64,000 bases of DNA from Psychrobacillus sp044762855. Lineage in GTDB: Bacteria > Bacillota > Bacilli > Bacillales_A > Planococcaceae. Location of the stretch: positions 248,001-312,000 of the forward strand of contig NZ_JBIWFB010000004.1 of NCBI RefSeq assembly GCF_044762855.1, given 5' to 3'. This document shows positions 8,659 through 17,482 of the stretch, piece by piece. Position 1 is the stretch's first letter; each line of letters opens with the position of its first letter. The notes under the pieces are model-generated. The model did not search any database, was not told the origin of the DNA, and saw only the letters and a list, made by a program, of their open reading frames with translations. The position numbers and the translations under genes were made by a program.

Positions 8659-9615
8659 ATGAGACTGTGGATGTTGATTATTGCAGTAGTCATCCTATCA
8701 TTTGTTTCGCTATTTATTGGTGCGATTAACATAAAGCCAAGTGATTTGCTTGATTGGGAATCGTTAGAAACACAAATTTTCTTAATTAGTCGTTTACCAA
8801 GACTATTAGCCATTATTTTAGCTGGTGCAGGGATGGGTATTGCAGGTTTGATTATGCAAAGTTTAAGCCGAAACAAATTTGTATCGCCAACAACGGCTGG
8901 TACATTAGATGCAGCAAAACTAGGGATTATCATCTCTATGATGTTCTTTACAAGTATGTCTTACATCGGACAAATTATTTTCAGTTTTGCGTTTGCTTTA
9001 ATTGGTACATTTATTTTTATGCAATTGCTAGAACGCATTAAGTTTAAAGATGCAGTGTTTGTCCCACTTATCGGGATTATGTATGGAAATATTGTTGGAG
9101 CAATATCTACTTTCTTAGCGTATGAAGGGAATATTCTCCAAAATGTTGATACATTTTTCCAGGGGAGTTTTACATTAGTTGTATCTGGTCGTTATGAACT
9201 TCTTTATGTAGCTGTACCAGCTATTATTATTGCTTATATTTATGCCAATAAATTTACCGTGGCAGGTATGGGTGAAGATTTTGCTAAAAATGTCGGTTTG
9301 AGCTATCGAACGGTCTTGAATATTGGGTTAGTTATTGTCGCCGTTATTTCAACTACAGTTATTTTAACCGTCGGTATTATTCCATTTTTAGGATTAATTG
9401 TACCAAACCTTGTATCTCTTTATTTAGGAGATAATTTACGTAAAACAATTCCACATACCATTTTTATGGGTGCAGCATTTTTATTAATCTGCGATATTAT
9501 TAGCCGCTTAATCGTACATCCATTTGAAATTCCAGTAAATACAACTGTTGCAGTAATCGGTAGTGCGATCTTCTTAATTATGTTATTTAGGGGGAAAGCA
9601 TATGCGAAAAAATAG
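8659..9615 (+). CDS. yclN: Siderophore ABC transporter permease, YclN/FpbN-like
   Basis: One of two membrane subunits of an iron-siderophore importer of the FecCD/BtuC family, about ten hydrophobic segments. Family markers include the RLPRLLAIILAGAGM segment near the N terminus and GIIPFLGLIVPNL near residue 250. Closest in my memory is YclN of the B. subtilis petrobactin importer YclNOPQ; the operon order (permease, permease, ATPase, binding protein) agrees. I prefer the ATG at 8659, which has GGGG six bases upstream, over the in-frame ATG at 8647, which lacks a good ribosome-binding site. Its 3' end overlaps yclO by 14 bp. Confidence 0.88.
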   Translation: MRLWMLIIAVVILSFVSLFIGAINIKPSDLLDWESLETQIFLISRLPRLLAIILAGAGMGIAGLIMQSLSRNKFVSPTTAGTLDAAKLGIIISMMFFTSMSYIGQIIFSFAFALIGTFIFMQLLERIKFKDAVFVPLIGIMYGNIVGAISTFLAYEGNILQNVDTFFQGSFTLVVSGRYELLYVAVPAIIIAYIYANKFTVAGMGEDFAKNVGLSYRTVLNIGLVIVAVISTTVILTVGIIPFLGLIVPNLVSLYLGDNLRKTIPHTIFMGAAFLLICDIISRLIVHPFEIPVNTTVAVIGSAIFLIMLFRGKAYAKK

Positions 9616-10558
9616 TACGAAGCTAATTATATTAGCAGTTATCGCCATAATTTGTATGTTGTTATTTGCATTTTACAATATTCAAGGTGGTTTTAGTTAT
9701 GCATTTCCAAAACGGTTAGAGCGATTATTTGCGATGGTCATTACAGGTACTGCAATTGCCTATGCAACTGTAGCGTTCCAAACGGTAACTCACAATCGAC
9801 TGTTAACACCATCGGTTATGGGGATTGACTCCATGTACGAGATAGTTCAGACGATTATTTACTTTGCCTTAGGTTCGTCTTCGATTTTTGTTGTAAGCCG
9901 TTACTTGAACTTTGGTGTATCCATTATTGCAATGGTTCTGTTTGCATTAATTTTATACCGTTTCTTATTCCGCGCAGATAAGCATCCGATTTTCTTACTA
10001 CTATTAGCAGGTATGATTATTGGGACACTACTTGGAAGTTTAGTTACCTTTATGCAAGTAATTATTGATCCAGTAGAGTATGAAAGCTTACAAGCTCGAT
10101 TATTTGCTAGTTTTATGAACGTAAAAACAGAGTTGTTATTTATATCAGCAGGCATTGTAATATTAGCGTTTCTATATGGTACCCGTATATTACATAAATT
10201 AGATGTCATGTCTTTAGGGCGTGACAATGCCATTAATTTAGGTATTAACTATGACAAAATGGTATTACGAATTTTAATTTTGTCATCTATTTTAATTGCA
10301 GTAGCAACCGCTTTAGTCGGACCTATTACGTTTTTAGGATTAATCGTTTCCAACTTAGCATATCAATATTTTGCTACATACAAACACTGGGTTTTAATTG
10401 TAGGTGCAAGTTTAATAAGTATTATTGCATTGGTCGGCGGACAATTTTTAGTGCTTCACGTATTTAATTTAACGACAACGATTAGTGTCATTATTAACTT
10501 TATCGGTGGTCTTTACTTTATTTACTTATTACTAAAGGAAAGTAGGAAAGCAGGATGA
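9602..10558 (+). CDS. yclO: Siderophore ABC transporter permease, YclO/FpbO-like
   Basis: The second FecCD-type permease subunit, 318 residues with a hydrophobic profile like its neighbour. It carries MGIDSMYEIVQT and the conserved VGPITFLGLIVSNLAYQY segment, which in this family contacts the ATPase. It overlaps the preceding permease by 14 bp and the ATPase gene by 4 bp (ATGA), so translation of the three is probably coupled. Permease pairing with YclN rather than homodimerisation is inferred from the operon. Confidence 0.88.
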   Translation: MRKNSTKLIILAVIAIICMLLFAFYNIQGGFSYAFPKRLERLFAMVITGTAIAYATVAFQTVTHNRLLTPSVMGIDSMYEIVQTIIYFALGSSSIFVVSRYLNFGVSIIAMVLFALILYRFLFRADKHPIFLLLLAGMIIGTLLGSLVTFMQVIIDPVEYESLQARLFASFMNVKTELLFISAGIVILAFLYGTRILHKLDVMSLGRDNAINLGINYDKMVLRILILSSILIAVATALVGPITFLGLIVSNLAYQYFATYKHWVLIVGASLISIIALVGGQFLVLHVFNLTTTISVIINFIGGLYFIYLLLKESRKAG

Positions 10559-11322
10559 TTGAGATTAAAGGGCTTTCTAAAAGCTTTGGGAAAAAAACTG
10601 TTGTTGAAGATGTCACGTTAAAAATTCAAGCAAAAGCTATTACGTCCTTTATTGGACCTAATGGTGCTGGTAAATCAACGTTATTATCAATGGTAAGCCG
10701 TTTGTTAGATGCGGATACAGGTGAAGTACTATTAGATCAATCAGACGTAAAGAAAATGAAATCAGATGCCTTTGCGAAGCGCGTTGCAATTTTAAAACAA
10801 GCTAACCATTTGAATATCCGTTTAACGATTCGCGAGCTTGTATCTTTTGGCCGTTATCCGTACTCGAAGGGACGTTTAAACGAAGAAGATCACAAATTTG
10901 TGAACCAAGCGTTAGAGTATATGAACTTAACTGACATGCAAGATAAGTTTTTAGATGAGCTATCAGGTGGTCAAAAGCAGCGTGCCTTTATTTCTATGGT
11001 TATTGCGCAAGATACTGACTATATTTTACTCGATGAACCATTAAACAACCTAGATATGAAGCATTCTGTGCAAATCATGAAAATTTTGCGTAAATTAGTA
11101 GATGAGTTAGGTAAAACAGTTGTTATCGTATTACATGATATTAACTTTGCTTCTGTCTACTCCGATCGTATTGTTGCGTTGAAGGATGGGCGTCTAGTAA
11201 AAGATGGTCCGACACATGAGATTATTAACTCCGCTGCTTTACGAGAAGTGTATGATATGGACATTCCTGTTCAAGTACAGGATGGTTGTCGAATTTGTGT
11301 CTATTTTAACTCCCATCATTAA
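10555..11322 (+). CDS. yclP: Siderophore ABC transporter ATP-binding protein, YclP/FpbP-like
   Basis: A 255-residue ABC ATPase that powers siderophore uptake. Walker A is GPNGAGKST (about residues 34-42), the signature is LSGGQKQRAF, Walker B is ILLDEPLNNLD and the switch histidine lies in VIVLHDINFAS. Its length and the FGRYPYSKGR segment are typical of FecE/FhuC-type ATPases. Transcription continues from the permeases. A second Fur-regulated promoter lies between this gene and the binding-protein gene. Confidence 0.92.
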   Translation: MIEIKGLSKSFGKKTVVEDVTLKIQAKAITSFIGPNGAGKSTLLSMVSRLLDADTGEVLLDQSDVKKMKSDAFAKRVAILKQANHLNIRLTIRELVSFGRYPYSKGRLNEEDHKFVNQALEYMNLTDMQDKFLDELSGGQKQRAFISMVIAQDTDYILLDEPLNNLDMKHSVQIMKILRKLVDELGKTVVIVLHDINFASVYSDRIVALKDGRLVKDGPTHEIINSAALREVYDMDIPVQVQDGCRICVYFNSHH

Positions 11323-11350
11323 CTTTAATAAAGTAAAGTTCAAAGAATAA

Positions 11351-11411
11351 TTGACAATTATAGAGTATTACACTAAAATATGGTTTAGTTAATTGAAAAT
11401 GATTTTCATTA
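11351..11411 (+). promoter_or_regulatory. Internal promoter with Fur box before yclQ
   Basis: TTGACA (11351-11356) and TAAAAT (11374-11379) are spaced by 17 bp, and a Fur palindrome TTGAAAATGATTTTCAT lies at about 11393-11409 just downstream. It would give extra, iron-repressed transcription of the binding protein, which such importers need in excess. Confidence 0.85.
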
Positions 11412-11457
11412 CCATTTTCAAGATGAAAGAGCTTTTATTAGGAGGAGAAATTTAGAT

Positions 11458-12510
11458 ATGAAGAATTGGAAGTTTTTAACCGCTTCAGCGGCGTTAGTAT
11501 TAATGTTAGCAGCATGTGGATCAGAAGAGGCAGAAACACCAAAAACAGATGAACCAACAGAAACAGGTGCATCTACTGAAGCAGGTGAAACAGAAGTAGC
11601 TGAAGAATCAGCTTTCCCAATGACAGTATCATCATTAACTTCTAGTCGTGAAACTGAAGATGGTGCTTCGATTACATTTGAAGATATCACTTTGGAAGAA
11701 CAGCCAGAGCGTATTATTTCTTTTGACTATGGTTTCTTAGATACACTAGATGCATTAGGCGTTGAAGGTATCGTAGGTGTAGCAGCTAACGGTGGTAAAG
11801 GAAACATTCCAGAACACTTAAAAGAAAAATATGCACCAAGCGATGAGATTGCTGACGTTGGTACATTAAAAGAAATCAACTTCGAAGCGGTAGCAGCAGC
11901 TAACCCTGATATTATTTTCATCTCTGGTCGTCAATCTCCATACTATGAAGAACTGAAAGAAATTACACCAAACGTAGTATTCATTGGCTCAGACAATTCA
12001 AATTATATTGATGCAGTTTATGAAACAGTTGATTTAGCAGCTGAAATCTTTGATAAAGCAGACAAAGCAGAAGAGTTAAAAGCAGGATTACAAGAAAAAG
12101 TGGATGCTGTAAAAGAAAAAGCAGCTGGCTATGAAAATGCATTAGTTGCAATGTATAACGACAAGAAAATCTCTGGTTTCGATAATGGTCCAGATTCTCG
12201 TTTCGCATATGTATACAATGACTTCGGTTTCGCACCAGCAACAACTGATATTAAAGCATCTTCACACGGTTCTGATTTCTCTTATGAGTCATTACTTTCT
12301 GTAGATCCAGAAGTATTATTAATCGTTGACCGCACAGTTTCTGACGTAGAAACGATTAAAGCAGATATCGAAAATGATATTATTAAACAAACTCGTGCTT
12401 ACAAAGAAGGTAAAATCGTATACTTAGATGGTACGAATTGGTACTTCTCAAGCAACGGTATTACAACTGAAGCAGATAAATTACAAGAAATCTTAGATGA
12501 ATTAAAATAA
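11458..12510 (+). CDS. yclQ: Siderophore-binding lipoprotein, YclQ/FpbQ-like
   Basis: The surface receptor of the importer, 350 residues. The leader ends LMLAAC with the lipidated Cys at 20, followed by an acidic linker rich in Thr and Glu, then a class III periplasmic-binding fold (two lobes joined by a long helix around residues 195-225). The segments DYGFLDTLDALGVEGI, FISGRQSPYYEEL and KASSHGSDFSYESLL align with what I remember of B. subtilis YclQ, a petrobactin receptor. The ligand is inferred from family similarity only. AGGAGGAGA precedes the ATG. Confidence 0.88.
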   Translation: MKNWKFLTASAALVLMLAACGSEEAETPKTDEPTETGASTEAGETEVAEESAFPMTVSSLTSSRETEDGASITFEDITLEEQPERIISFDYGFLDTLDALGVEGIVGVAANGGKGNIPEHLKEKYAPSDEIADVGTLKEINFEAVAAANPDIIFISGRQSPYYEELKEITPNVVFIGSDNSNYIDAVYETVDLAAEIFDKADKAEELKAGLQEKVDAVKEKAAGYENALVAMYNDKKISGFDNGPDSRFAYVYNDFGFAPATTDIKASSHGSDFSYESLLSVDPEVLLIVDRTVSDVETIKADIENDIIKQTRAYKEGKIVYLDGTNWYFSSNGITTEADKLQEILDELK

Positions 12511-12526
12511 TTCATACTATAGAGTA

Positions 12527-12575
12527 AAAGGAGCTCTCCTATTCGTATATACGAATAAGGGAGCTCTTTACTTTT
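12527..12575 (+). terminator. Terminator of siderophore operon
   Basis: A long imperfect hairpin pairs AAAGGAGCTCTCCTATTCGTA with its complement, followed by TTTACTTTT. Confidence 0.8.
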
Positions 12576-12602
12576 ATAATTTTACAGGTGAAAAGGGTTT
12601 GG

Positions 12603-12746
12603 CTACAGATGGTAAAAATCATATAGGCATCTCATCCGCTCATAAACCACCGCCTTGAACTCCTCATCCAAGCAAAGTAGTTCCTTGCGAGCAATGATTG
12701 TAGGTAACCGAGCAACCCCCTGCTCTAATCGCGCATAAATAAACAT
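12603..12746 (-). CDS. Possible 47-residue protein, unrecognised
   Basis: A short reverse-strand frame begins MFIYARLEQGVARLP and ends LYDFYHL. AGGAG lies five bases before its ATG, and the sequence is compositionally protein-like (balanced charge, no low complexity), unlike the shadow frames around it. I recognise no family. It abuts the terminus of the intergenic element at 12767 and could be a fragment of an older gene. Translation is unproven. Confidence 0.35.
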   Translation of the reverse strand: MFIYARLEQGVARLPTIIARKELLCLDEEFKAVVYERMRCLYDFYHL

Positions 12747-12766
12747 TAAAACTCCTAATGCGCTTT

Positions 12767-13057
12767 TAGGGATATTGCGTTTTAGAGTACCTTATAGTCT
12801 TGGCACTTGCCGTAATCATGAGACCCGGTACGCTGAAGGCAAACATATCTGCTGTTTCTCGCAACATAGAAGCCCATATTCGCGATGTTTACAAAACCGA
12901 ATCCCAGTTATTGTAGTCTTGTTCCAAATAAACTTGCTTGTTTTAAGAATTAGTTGCTTTCATGAGTAATTTGGTTGCTCTCCCGCTGATTCAGTTGCTT
13001 TCAACCTAGTATTAGTTGCTTTCGATGATGGTCTAGTTGCTCTAATCCATTTATTGG
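12767..13057 (+). mobile_element. Degenerate, one-ended copy of the intergenic element
   Basis: The left end TAGGGATATTGCGTTTTAGAG matches the terminal repeat of the family and is followed by a region resembling the 5' part of the 25373-25864 element (CTTGCCG, GGCAAA-ATAT). It ends in a five-unit array. No inverted right terminus is visible, so this copy is truncated or decayed. The 64-codon frame across it is not considered a gene. Confidence 0.6.
12952..13055 (+). repeat. Five-unit 21-bp array, copy 4
   Basis: GTTGC cores start at 12953, 12974, 12994, 13015 and 13036, so spacing is 21, 20, 21, 21. The array at 53365-53470 has the same 20-bp step at the same place when read on its own strand. 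Confidence 0.8.
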
Positions 13058-13127
13058 ATTTCTTTTATTGGAAACCTAGATGAAATTTTGTTTTTTAGCA
13101 GGCCAATCATACGCATACTTCTTTCAA

Positions 13128-13157
13128 TTGTACATAGTAATTAATGTAGTCTATACT
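13128..13157 (+). promoter_or_regulatory. Promoter for PAP2 phosphatase gene
   Basis: TTGTAC (13128-13133) and TATACT (13152-13157) with an 18-bp spacer lie 35 bp before the start codon. Confidence 0.6.
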
Positions 13158-13191
13158 TTTAACATGAATATGTTGGAAGGGAGTGGGCATA

Positions 13192-13803
13192 ATGAGGAAA
13201 TGGTTTTATCCACTTGGACTTGTAACTTTACTCGGTTTTGCAGCAATATATATAAGTTTTACATCAGAAGAAATGGTACAGTTGGATCGCAAAATGAGCG
13301 AACTTATATATGGCAATGAATTTATTACATTATTTCATTATATAGGAGAGCAAAAATTTATCATCATCATGATGTTAATCTTGTTCGTGTACTTATGGGT
13401 ACGATCCAAAAATTATCGTGGTATGTTATTTGGTTTATTTACTGTAGGTGTAGGAAATGTGCTCAACCAATTATTGAAAAAATGGGTGCAAAGAGAGCGT
13501 CCGGAAATTCCCAATCAATTAGAGAGCTTCAGCTTTCCATCTGGGCATGCGATGGTTGGATTATTGTATATATTTACGATTGCATACTTCTTAGCAGAAC
13601 ATCAATCCAATAAAACAATCCGTGTACTTATATGGATTGGCGCAATTATACTTACAATCTTTACCGGATTATCTCGTATAGCAGAAAGTCGCCATTACGC
13701 AACAGACGTGTTTGCAGGATGGCTGGCAGGGTATACTTGGTTTATACTCGTTGCATTATGGTACGAATATCGGAAAAGTATTTTTAAAAAGAATATACGC
13801 TAA
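13192..13803 (+). CDS. PAP2-family membrane phosphatase
   Basis: A 203-residue integral membrane phosphatase with about six hydrophobic segments. All three acid-phosphatase motifs are present: KKWVQRERP, FPSGHAM and SRIAESRHYATD. Members hydrolyse undecaprenyl diphosphate, phosphatidylglycerol phosphate or phosphatidic acid; the sequence does not say which. I choose the ATG at 13192, eight bases after GGAAGGGAG, over an in-frame GTG at 13183 that overlaps that ribosome-binding site. It is monocistronic, with a terminator immediately after it. Confidence 0.9.
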   Translation: MRKWFYPLGLVTLLGFAAIYISFTSEEMVQLDRKMSELIYGNEFITLFHYIGEQKFIIIMMLILFVYLWVRSKNYRGMLFGLFTVGVGNVLNQLLKKWVQRERPEIPNQLESFSFPSGHAMVGLLYIFTIAYFLAEHQSNKTIRVLIWIGAIILTIFTGLSRIAESRHYATDVFAGWLAGYTWFILVALWYEYRKSIFKKNIR

Positions 13804-13834
13804 AATCCTTTCCTCCTTTTGGAAAGGATTTTTT
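13804..13834 (+). terminator. Terminator after PAP2 gene
   Basis: AATCCTTTCC pairs perfectly with GGAAAGGATT, followed by TTTT. Confidence 0.85.
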
Positions 13835-13853
13835 ATAAAGGAGTGTAACTAAT

Positions 13854-14507
13854 ATGTTTGAATTACCTGATGAACTTGTCACGCTAGGCATGAAAAGAAT
13901 AGAAGGATTTCCTGTAGAAGGCTTCGTCAAAGGAAAAGGACCCAAAAAACCTACTATCATGCTAATAGGGGAGGCACCAGGAGAAAATGAGGCAATTAAA
14001 GGGTTACCATTTGTCGGAAGAGCAGGAGATGAATTAGTCAAATCCCTTGCAAGCATCAACCTGACAAGAGATAACGTATATATGACAAGTGCAGTAAGAA
14101 GCAGACCATATGTGTGGAGAGACAAAAAAGAAAGAAATGGCGAGATGACAAAAAGGAAGTATAACCGTCCGCCTACAGGGCAAGAAATCATTGCACATGC
14201 ACCATTACTCGATTATGAACTACAACATTTAGCCCCTAAGGTCATTGTGACTTTAGGAAATGTGGGCTTGCAACGTTTACTAGGTAAGGATGCAAAAGTT
14301 TCTGCATTACATGGGCAACTAATTGAACATGAAGTAAGACATTTAGCGTCGCTTGAAGAAAATAAATTTAGATGGTCCGATGAAAAATATATCATTATAC
14401 CGACATATCACCCAGCGGCTGTTTTTTATCGTCCTTCTAACCGGACTTTTTTAGAAGAGGATTGGCAGAAAATTGGGGATTATATTGCTACTTCTAACTT
14501 TCGTTAA
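13854..14507 (+). CDS. Uracil-DNA glycosylase-superfamily protein (family 4-like, no Cys)
   Basis: A 217-residue protein of the uracil-DNA glycosylase fold, expected to remove uracil from DNA. The water-activating motif GEAPGENE (about residues 39-46), FVGRAGDEL, the TSAVRSRP region and the late YHPAA loop match family 4/5-type enzymes. Family 4 enzymes normally carry four Cys that hold a 4Fe-4S cluster, but this protein contains no cysteine at all, so it is a cluster-free branch or has another role. The ATG follows AAGGAG. Activity is inferred from the fold. Confidence 0.8.
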   Translation: MFELPDELVTLGMKRIEGFPVEGFVKGKGPKKPTIMLIGEAPGENEAIKGLPFVGRAGDELVKSLASINLTRDNVYMTSAVRSRPYVWRDKKERNGEMTKRKYNRPPTGQEIIAHAPLLDYELQHLAPKVIVTLGNVGLQRLLGKDAKVSALHGQLIEHEVRHLASLEENKFRWSDEKYIIIPTYHPAAVFYRPSNRTFLEEDWQKIGDYIATSNFR

Positions 14508-14517
14508 ACAAATAATG

Positions 14518-14546
14518 TTGCACATAGGAAACTCATTGCGTATAAT
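14518..14546 (+). promoter_or_regulatory. Promoter for ZIP transporter gene
   Basis: TTGCAC (14518-14523) and TATAAT (14541-14546) with a 17-bp spacer. Confidence 0.75.
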
Positions 14547-14582
14547 AAATGAAAATCAGTATTTAGAAAGAAGTTGATTTAG

Positions 14583-15392
14583 GTGGATGGAAATGTTGTA
14601 TTTGCATTATTACTGACGTTATTTGCAGGTCTAGCAACAGGGATAGGTAGTTTACTATCTTTGTTAACGAAACGTACAAATACGAAGTTTTTATCTGTCG
14701 CATTGGGTTTTTCTGCAGGAGTAATGATTTATATATCGTTAGTTGAAATTTTTGTGAAAGCAAAAGACTCATTAACTGCGGAACTTGGTACAACGAATGG
14801 ATATTGGATGACGCTCGTTGGATTTTTTGGTGGGATGATCTTTATTGCAATGATTGACCGATTATTACCAAAGCTAGGAAATCCACATGAGGTAAAAACT
14901 GTAGAGGATATGGACACCGCTCCATCTAATGCAGAATATACGAAGCTGATGAAAATGGGCGTTTTTACTGCTCTTGCTATAGGAATTCACAATTTTCCAG
15001 AAGGTATTGCTACTTTTGCATCTGCATTACAAGATCCTAATTTAGGGATTGCGATTGCAATTGCTGTTGCCATTCATAATATTCCAGAAGGTATCGCTGT
15101 GGCAGTACCGATTTATTATGCAACCGGCAATCGGAAGAAAGCATTTAAATTATCTTTTCTTTCAGGGCTTGCAGAACCAGTAGGGGCATTTGTTGCCTAT
15201 TTAGTATTGATGCCGTTTTTAAATGGAATAGTTTTTGGAGTAGTTTTTGCAGCTGTTGCGGGTATTATGGTTTTCATTTCGTTAGATGAACTATTGCCGG
15301 CAGCTAAAAAGTACGATGAAACGCATTCTTCTATATATGGTGTAGTAGCAGGGATGCTGGTAATGGCGCTAAGTTTAGTACTAATGGCATAA
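14583..15392 (+). CDS. zupT: ZIP-family divalent metal transporter, ZupT-like
   Basis: A 269-residue membrane protein that should import zinc, and perhaps iron or manganese. About eight hydrophobic segments are visible. The two metal-binding signatures HNFPEGIATF (about 139-148) and HNIPEGIAVAVP (about 166-177) are diagnostic of the GufA/ZupT branch. Translation appears to start at GTG; the ribosome-binding site (AGAAAGAAG) is modest. It has its own promoter and is convergent with thrB, sharing a bidirectional terminator. Confidence 0.9.
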   Translation: MDGNVVFALLLTLFAGLATGIGSLLSLLTKRTNTKFLSVALGFSAGVMIYISLVEIFVKAKDSLTAELGTTNGYWMTLVGFFGGMIFIAMIDRLLPKLGNPHEVKTVEDMDTAPSNAEYTKLMKMGVFTALAIGIHNFPEGIATFASALQDPNLGIAIAIAVAIHNIPEGIAVAVPIYYATGNRKKAFKLSFLSGLAEPVGAFVAYLVLMPFLNGIVFGVVFAAVAGIMVFISLDELLPAAKKYDETHSSIYGVVAGMLVMALSLVLMA

Positions 15393-15440
15393 AAAAGCAG
15401 TGCAGTTCTCAATTTGAGAAAACTGCACTACCATTTTTTG
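15391..15440. terminator. Bidirectional terminator, zupT/thrB
   Basis: GTGCAGTTCTCAA (15400-15412) pairs with TTGAGAA-AACTGCAC (15414-15428), flanked by an A-run left and a T-run right. It overlaps the 3' end of thrB. Confidence 0.8.
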
Positions 15441-16332
15441 TTTTTACGACAATACCAGTTCGATTCATCTTCACTGGTACAAGTTGAAAGTTAGGGAAAA
15501 CCCCATCTAGCTTAGAAATGAACTCTTCCTCGGATCCCTTTTGCACAAGTGAAAGTAGGGTAGGACCAGCACCACTTATACAAGTACCAAATGCACCAGC
15601 GTTTTTGGCCGCGACCTTAATCTCTCTACTCTGAGGAATCAAATCAAGACGGTACGGCTCGTGGAACAGATCCTGCTCCATATATAAACCGGCTTGTTCG
15701 AATGATTGAGAAAGAAATGCTGCAGTAAGTAAACTAGCAGTCGCACTTGCTTGCGCGGAAATCTGGCGTGTATAGCTATCGGGTAACACATTTCTTGCCG
15801 CTGTCGTTTTAAGTTCAAAGTTCGGGATGAATAAAACAAAAGAAGCATCAATATGATAGGCATGAAATACATGAATTTCCCCGTTATCGCTACTGGATGA
15901 AATGGTGAAGCCGCCAAAGATAGAAGCGGCTGCATTGTCCGGATGACCTTCCATTAAAGTCGCTACTTTTAACTTGTCCTGTGCAGTCAGCTCAAGTTCC
16001 AATACTTGGTTGGCAAGTTCTACTCCTGCAACAATAGCAGATGCACTGCTGCCCATACCGCGTGCAAGAGGGATTTCACTTCTCACGGATAGATGACAAG
16101 GCAGCATACTTTGTCCGTATAATTCCGCTGTTTTCTCGGCAGCTTGAATAATTAGATGCTCTTCTGGATTAGGGACTTCAGGCAAATTGTCTGATAAGTT
16201 ATCAATCTTCCACGCAGAAGCCAGTTCTACTTCTAACTCCAAGTATTTATCTAAAGCAATCCCAATCGAATCAAAACCAGGTCCTAAGTTCGCTGTACTT
16301 GCAGGAATGGAAATAGACCATTTTTTACTCAT
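15409..16332 (-). CDS. thrB: Homoserine kinase
   Basis: ThrB phosphorylates L-homoserine with ATP, the step before threonine synthase. It is a GHMP-family kinase of 307 residues, normal length. The start motif PASTANLGPGFD (about 10-21) and the ATP-binding loop PLARGMGSSASA (88-99) are clear, as is the C-terminal GTCISGAGPTLLSL. It overlaps thrC by 4 bp (ATGA), so the two are translationally coupled. Homoserine dehydrogenase (hom), usually upstream of thrC in Bacillales, is not present here. Confidence 0.96.
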   Translation of the reverse strand: MSKKWSISIPASTANLGPGFDSIGIALDKYLELEVELASAWKIDNLSDNLPEVPNPEEHLIIQAAEKTAELYGQSMLPCHLSVRSEIPLARGMGSSASAIVAGVELANQVLELELTAQDKLKVATLMEGHPDNAAASIFGGFTISSSSDNGEIHVFHAYHIDASFVLFIPNFELKTTAARNVLPDSYTRQISAQASATASLLTAAFLSQSFEQAGLYMEQDLFHEPYRLDLIPQSREIKVAAKNAGAFGTCISGAGPTLLSLVQKGSEEEFISKLDGVFPNFQLVPVKMNRTGIVVKTKNGSAVFSN

Positions 16333-17384
16333 AGTACACCCTCGATATAACCGCGAATTTCATCTTCATCATTTTTTAATGATACTAAGTCAATTGTAGA
16401 AACTTCCATGGCAGTATCCGGATCTTTTAATCCATTACCAGTGAAGACAGTTACTACTTTACTTCCCGCAGAAATTTTCCCACTCTTCACTGATTTAATA
16501 ACACCTGCTAAAGAAGCAGCAGATCCTGGCTCTACAAATATCCCTTCACGACTAGCAATCAATTGATAAGCTTGTAGAATTTCTTCATCCGTAACAGCAT
16601 CTATTAAACCACCTGATTCATCACGAGCAGCTTCTGCTAACGCCCAGCTTGCCGGATTGCCGATACGGATGGCAGTTGCAACTGTTTCAGGCTTAGCGAT
16701 TGGTGCACCTTGTACAATTGCAGCAGAACCTTCTGCTTCAAAACCAAAAACTTTTGGCAAGCCTGATTGTTTTACTTCGTTATACTCTTTAAATCCTTTC
16801 CAGTACGCACTAATATTTCCGGCATTTCCAACTGGAATACATAAATAGTCTGGAGCAGAACCTAATACATCTACAATTTCAAAAGCTGCAGTTTTTTGTC
16901 CTTCCAAACGATACGGGTTAACAGAGTTAACTAGCGCTACGGGCGATGTTTCACTAACTTTACGTACTATTTGTAAGGCATCATCGAAGTTACCATCAAT
17001 TTCAATAATTTTTGCACCATACATGCATGCTTGTGCTAGTTTCCCAAGTGCCACTTTCCCTTTTGGAATGACAACGATTGATTTAATCCCTGCACGAGCA
17101 GCATAGGCAGCGGCAGCAGCAGATGTGTTTCCAGTAGAAGCACAAATAACACATTCGCTTCCTTCTTCTATTGCTTTTGCTACAGCAAATACCATTCCTC
17201 TATCTTTAAACGAACCGGTCGGATTTGCACCTTCTACTTTTCCGTAAAGTTCAATGCCAAGTTCTTTCGATAAATTCTCTAGTTTAATAAGAGGCGTATT
17301 TCCCTCCTGTAATGATAGTTTAGGTGTTTTTTCTGTTACTGGTAAAAACTCTTTGTAATGTTCGATTAGTCCTTGCCAAGCCAT
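16329..17384 (-). CDS. thrC: Threonine synthase
   Basis: ThrC converts O-phospho-L-homoserine to L-threonine using pyridoxal phosphate. Its 351 residues are of the short Gram-positive type. The cofactor lysine is K60 in NPTGSFKDRG, and the phosphate-binding glycine loop is PVGNAGNIS. It leads a two-gene operon with thrB, preceded by AGAGGCGG as ribosome-binding site. Some 170 bp separates it from the divergent niaP gene; I see no T-box or other leader structure in that gap. Confidence 0.96.
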   Translation of the reverse strand: MAWQGLIEHYKEFLPVTEKTPKLSLQEGNTPLIKLENLSKELGIELYGKVEGANPTGSFKDRGMVFAVAKAIEEGSECVICASTGNTSAAAAAYAARAGIKSIVVIPKGKVALGKLAQACMYGAKIIEIDGNFDDALQIVRKVSETSPVALVNSVNPYRLEGQKTAAFEIVDVLGSAPDYLCIPVGNAGNISAYWKGFKEYNEVKQSGLPKVFGFEAEGSAAIVQGAPIAKPETVATAIRIGNPASWALAEAARDESGGLIDAVTDEEILQAYQLIASREGIFVEPGSAASLAGVIKSVKSGKISAGSKVVTVFTGNGLKDPDTAMEVSTIDLVSLKNDEDEIRGYIEGVL

Positions 17385-17482
17385 GATGTAATCCGCCTCT
17401 CTGTTCTTCTTAAATAAACATATGTATTTCTATAATGGACATTTTACCGTAATAAAGCAAAAAAAACAAGCAGAATTTTCTA

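Noticed and set aside
12775..12969. 64-codon forward frame
   Set aside because: It lies within the decayed mobile element and runs into the array, and it has no ribosome-binding site.
17385..17482. Possible T-box or riboswitch before thrC
   Set aside because: The gap is short, and I could find neither a T-box sequence nor a terminator-antiterminator pair.
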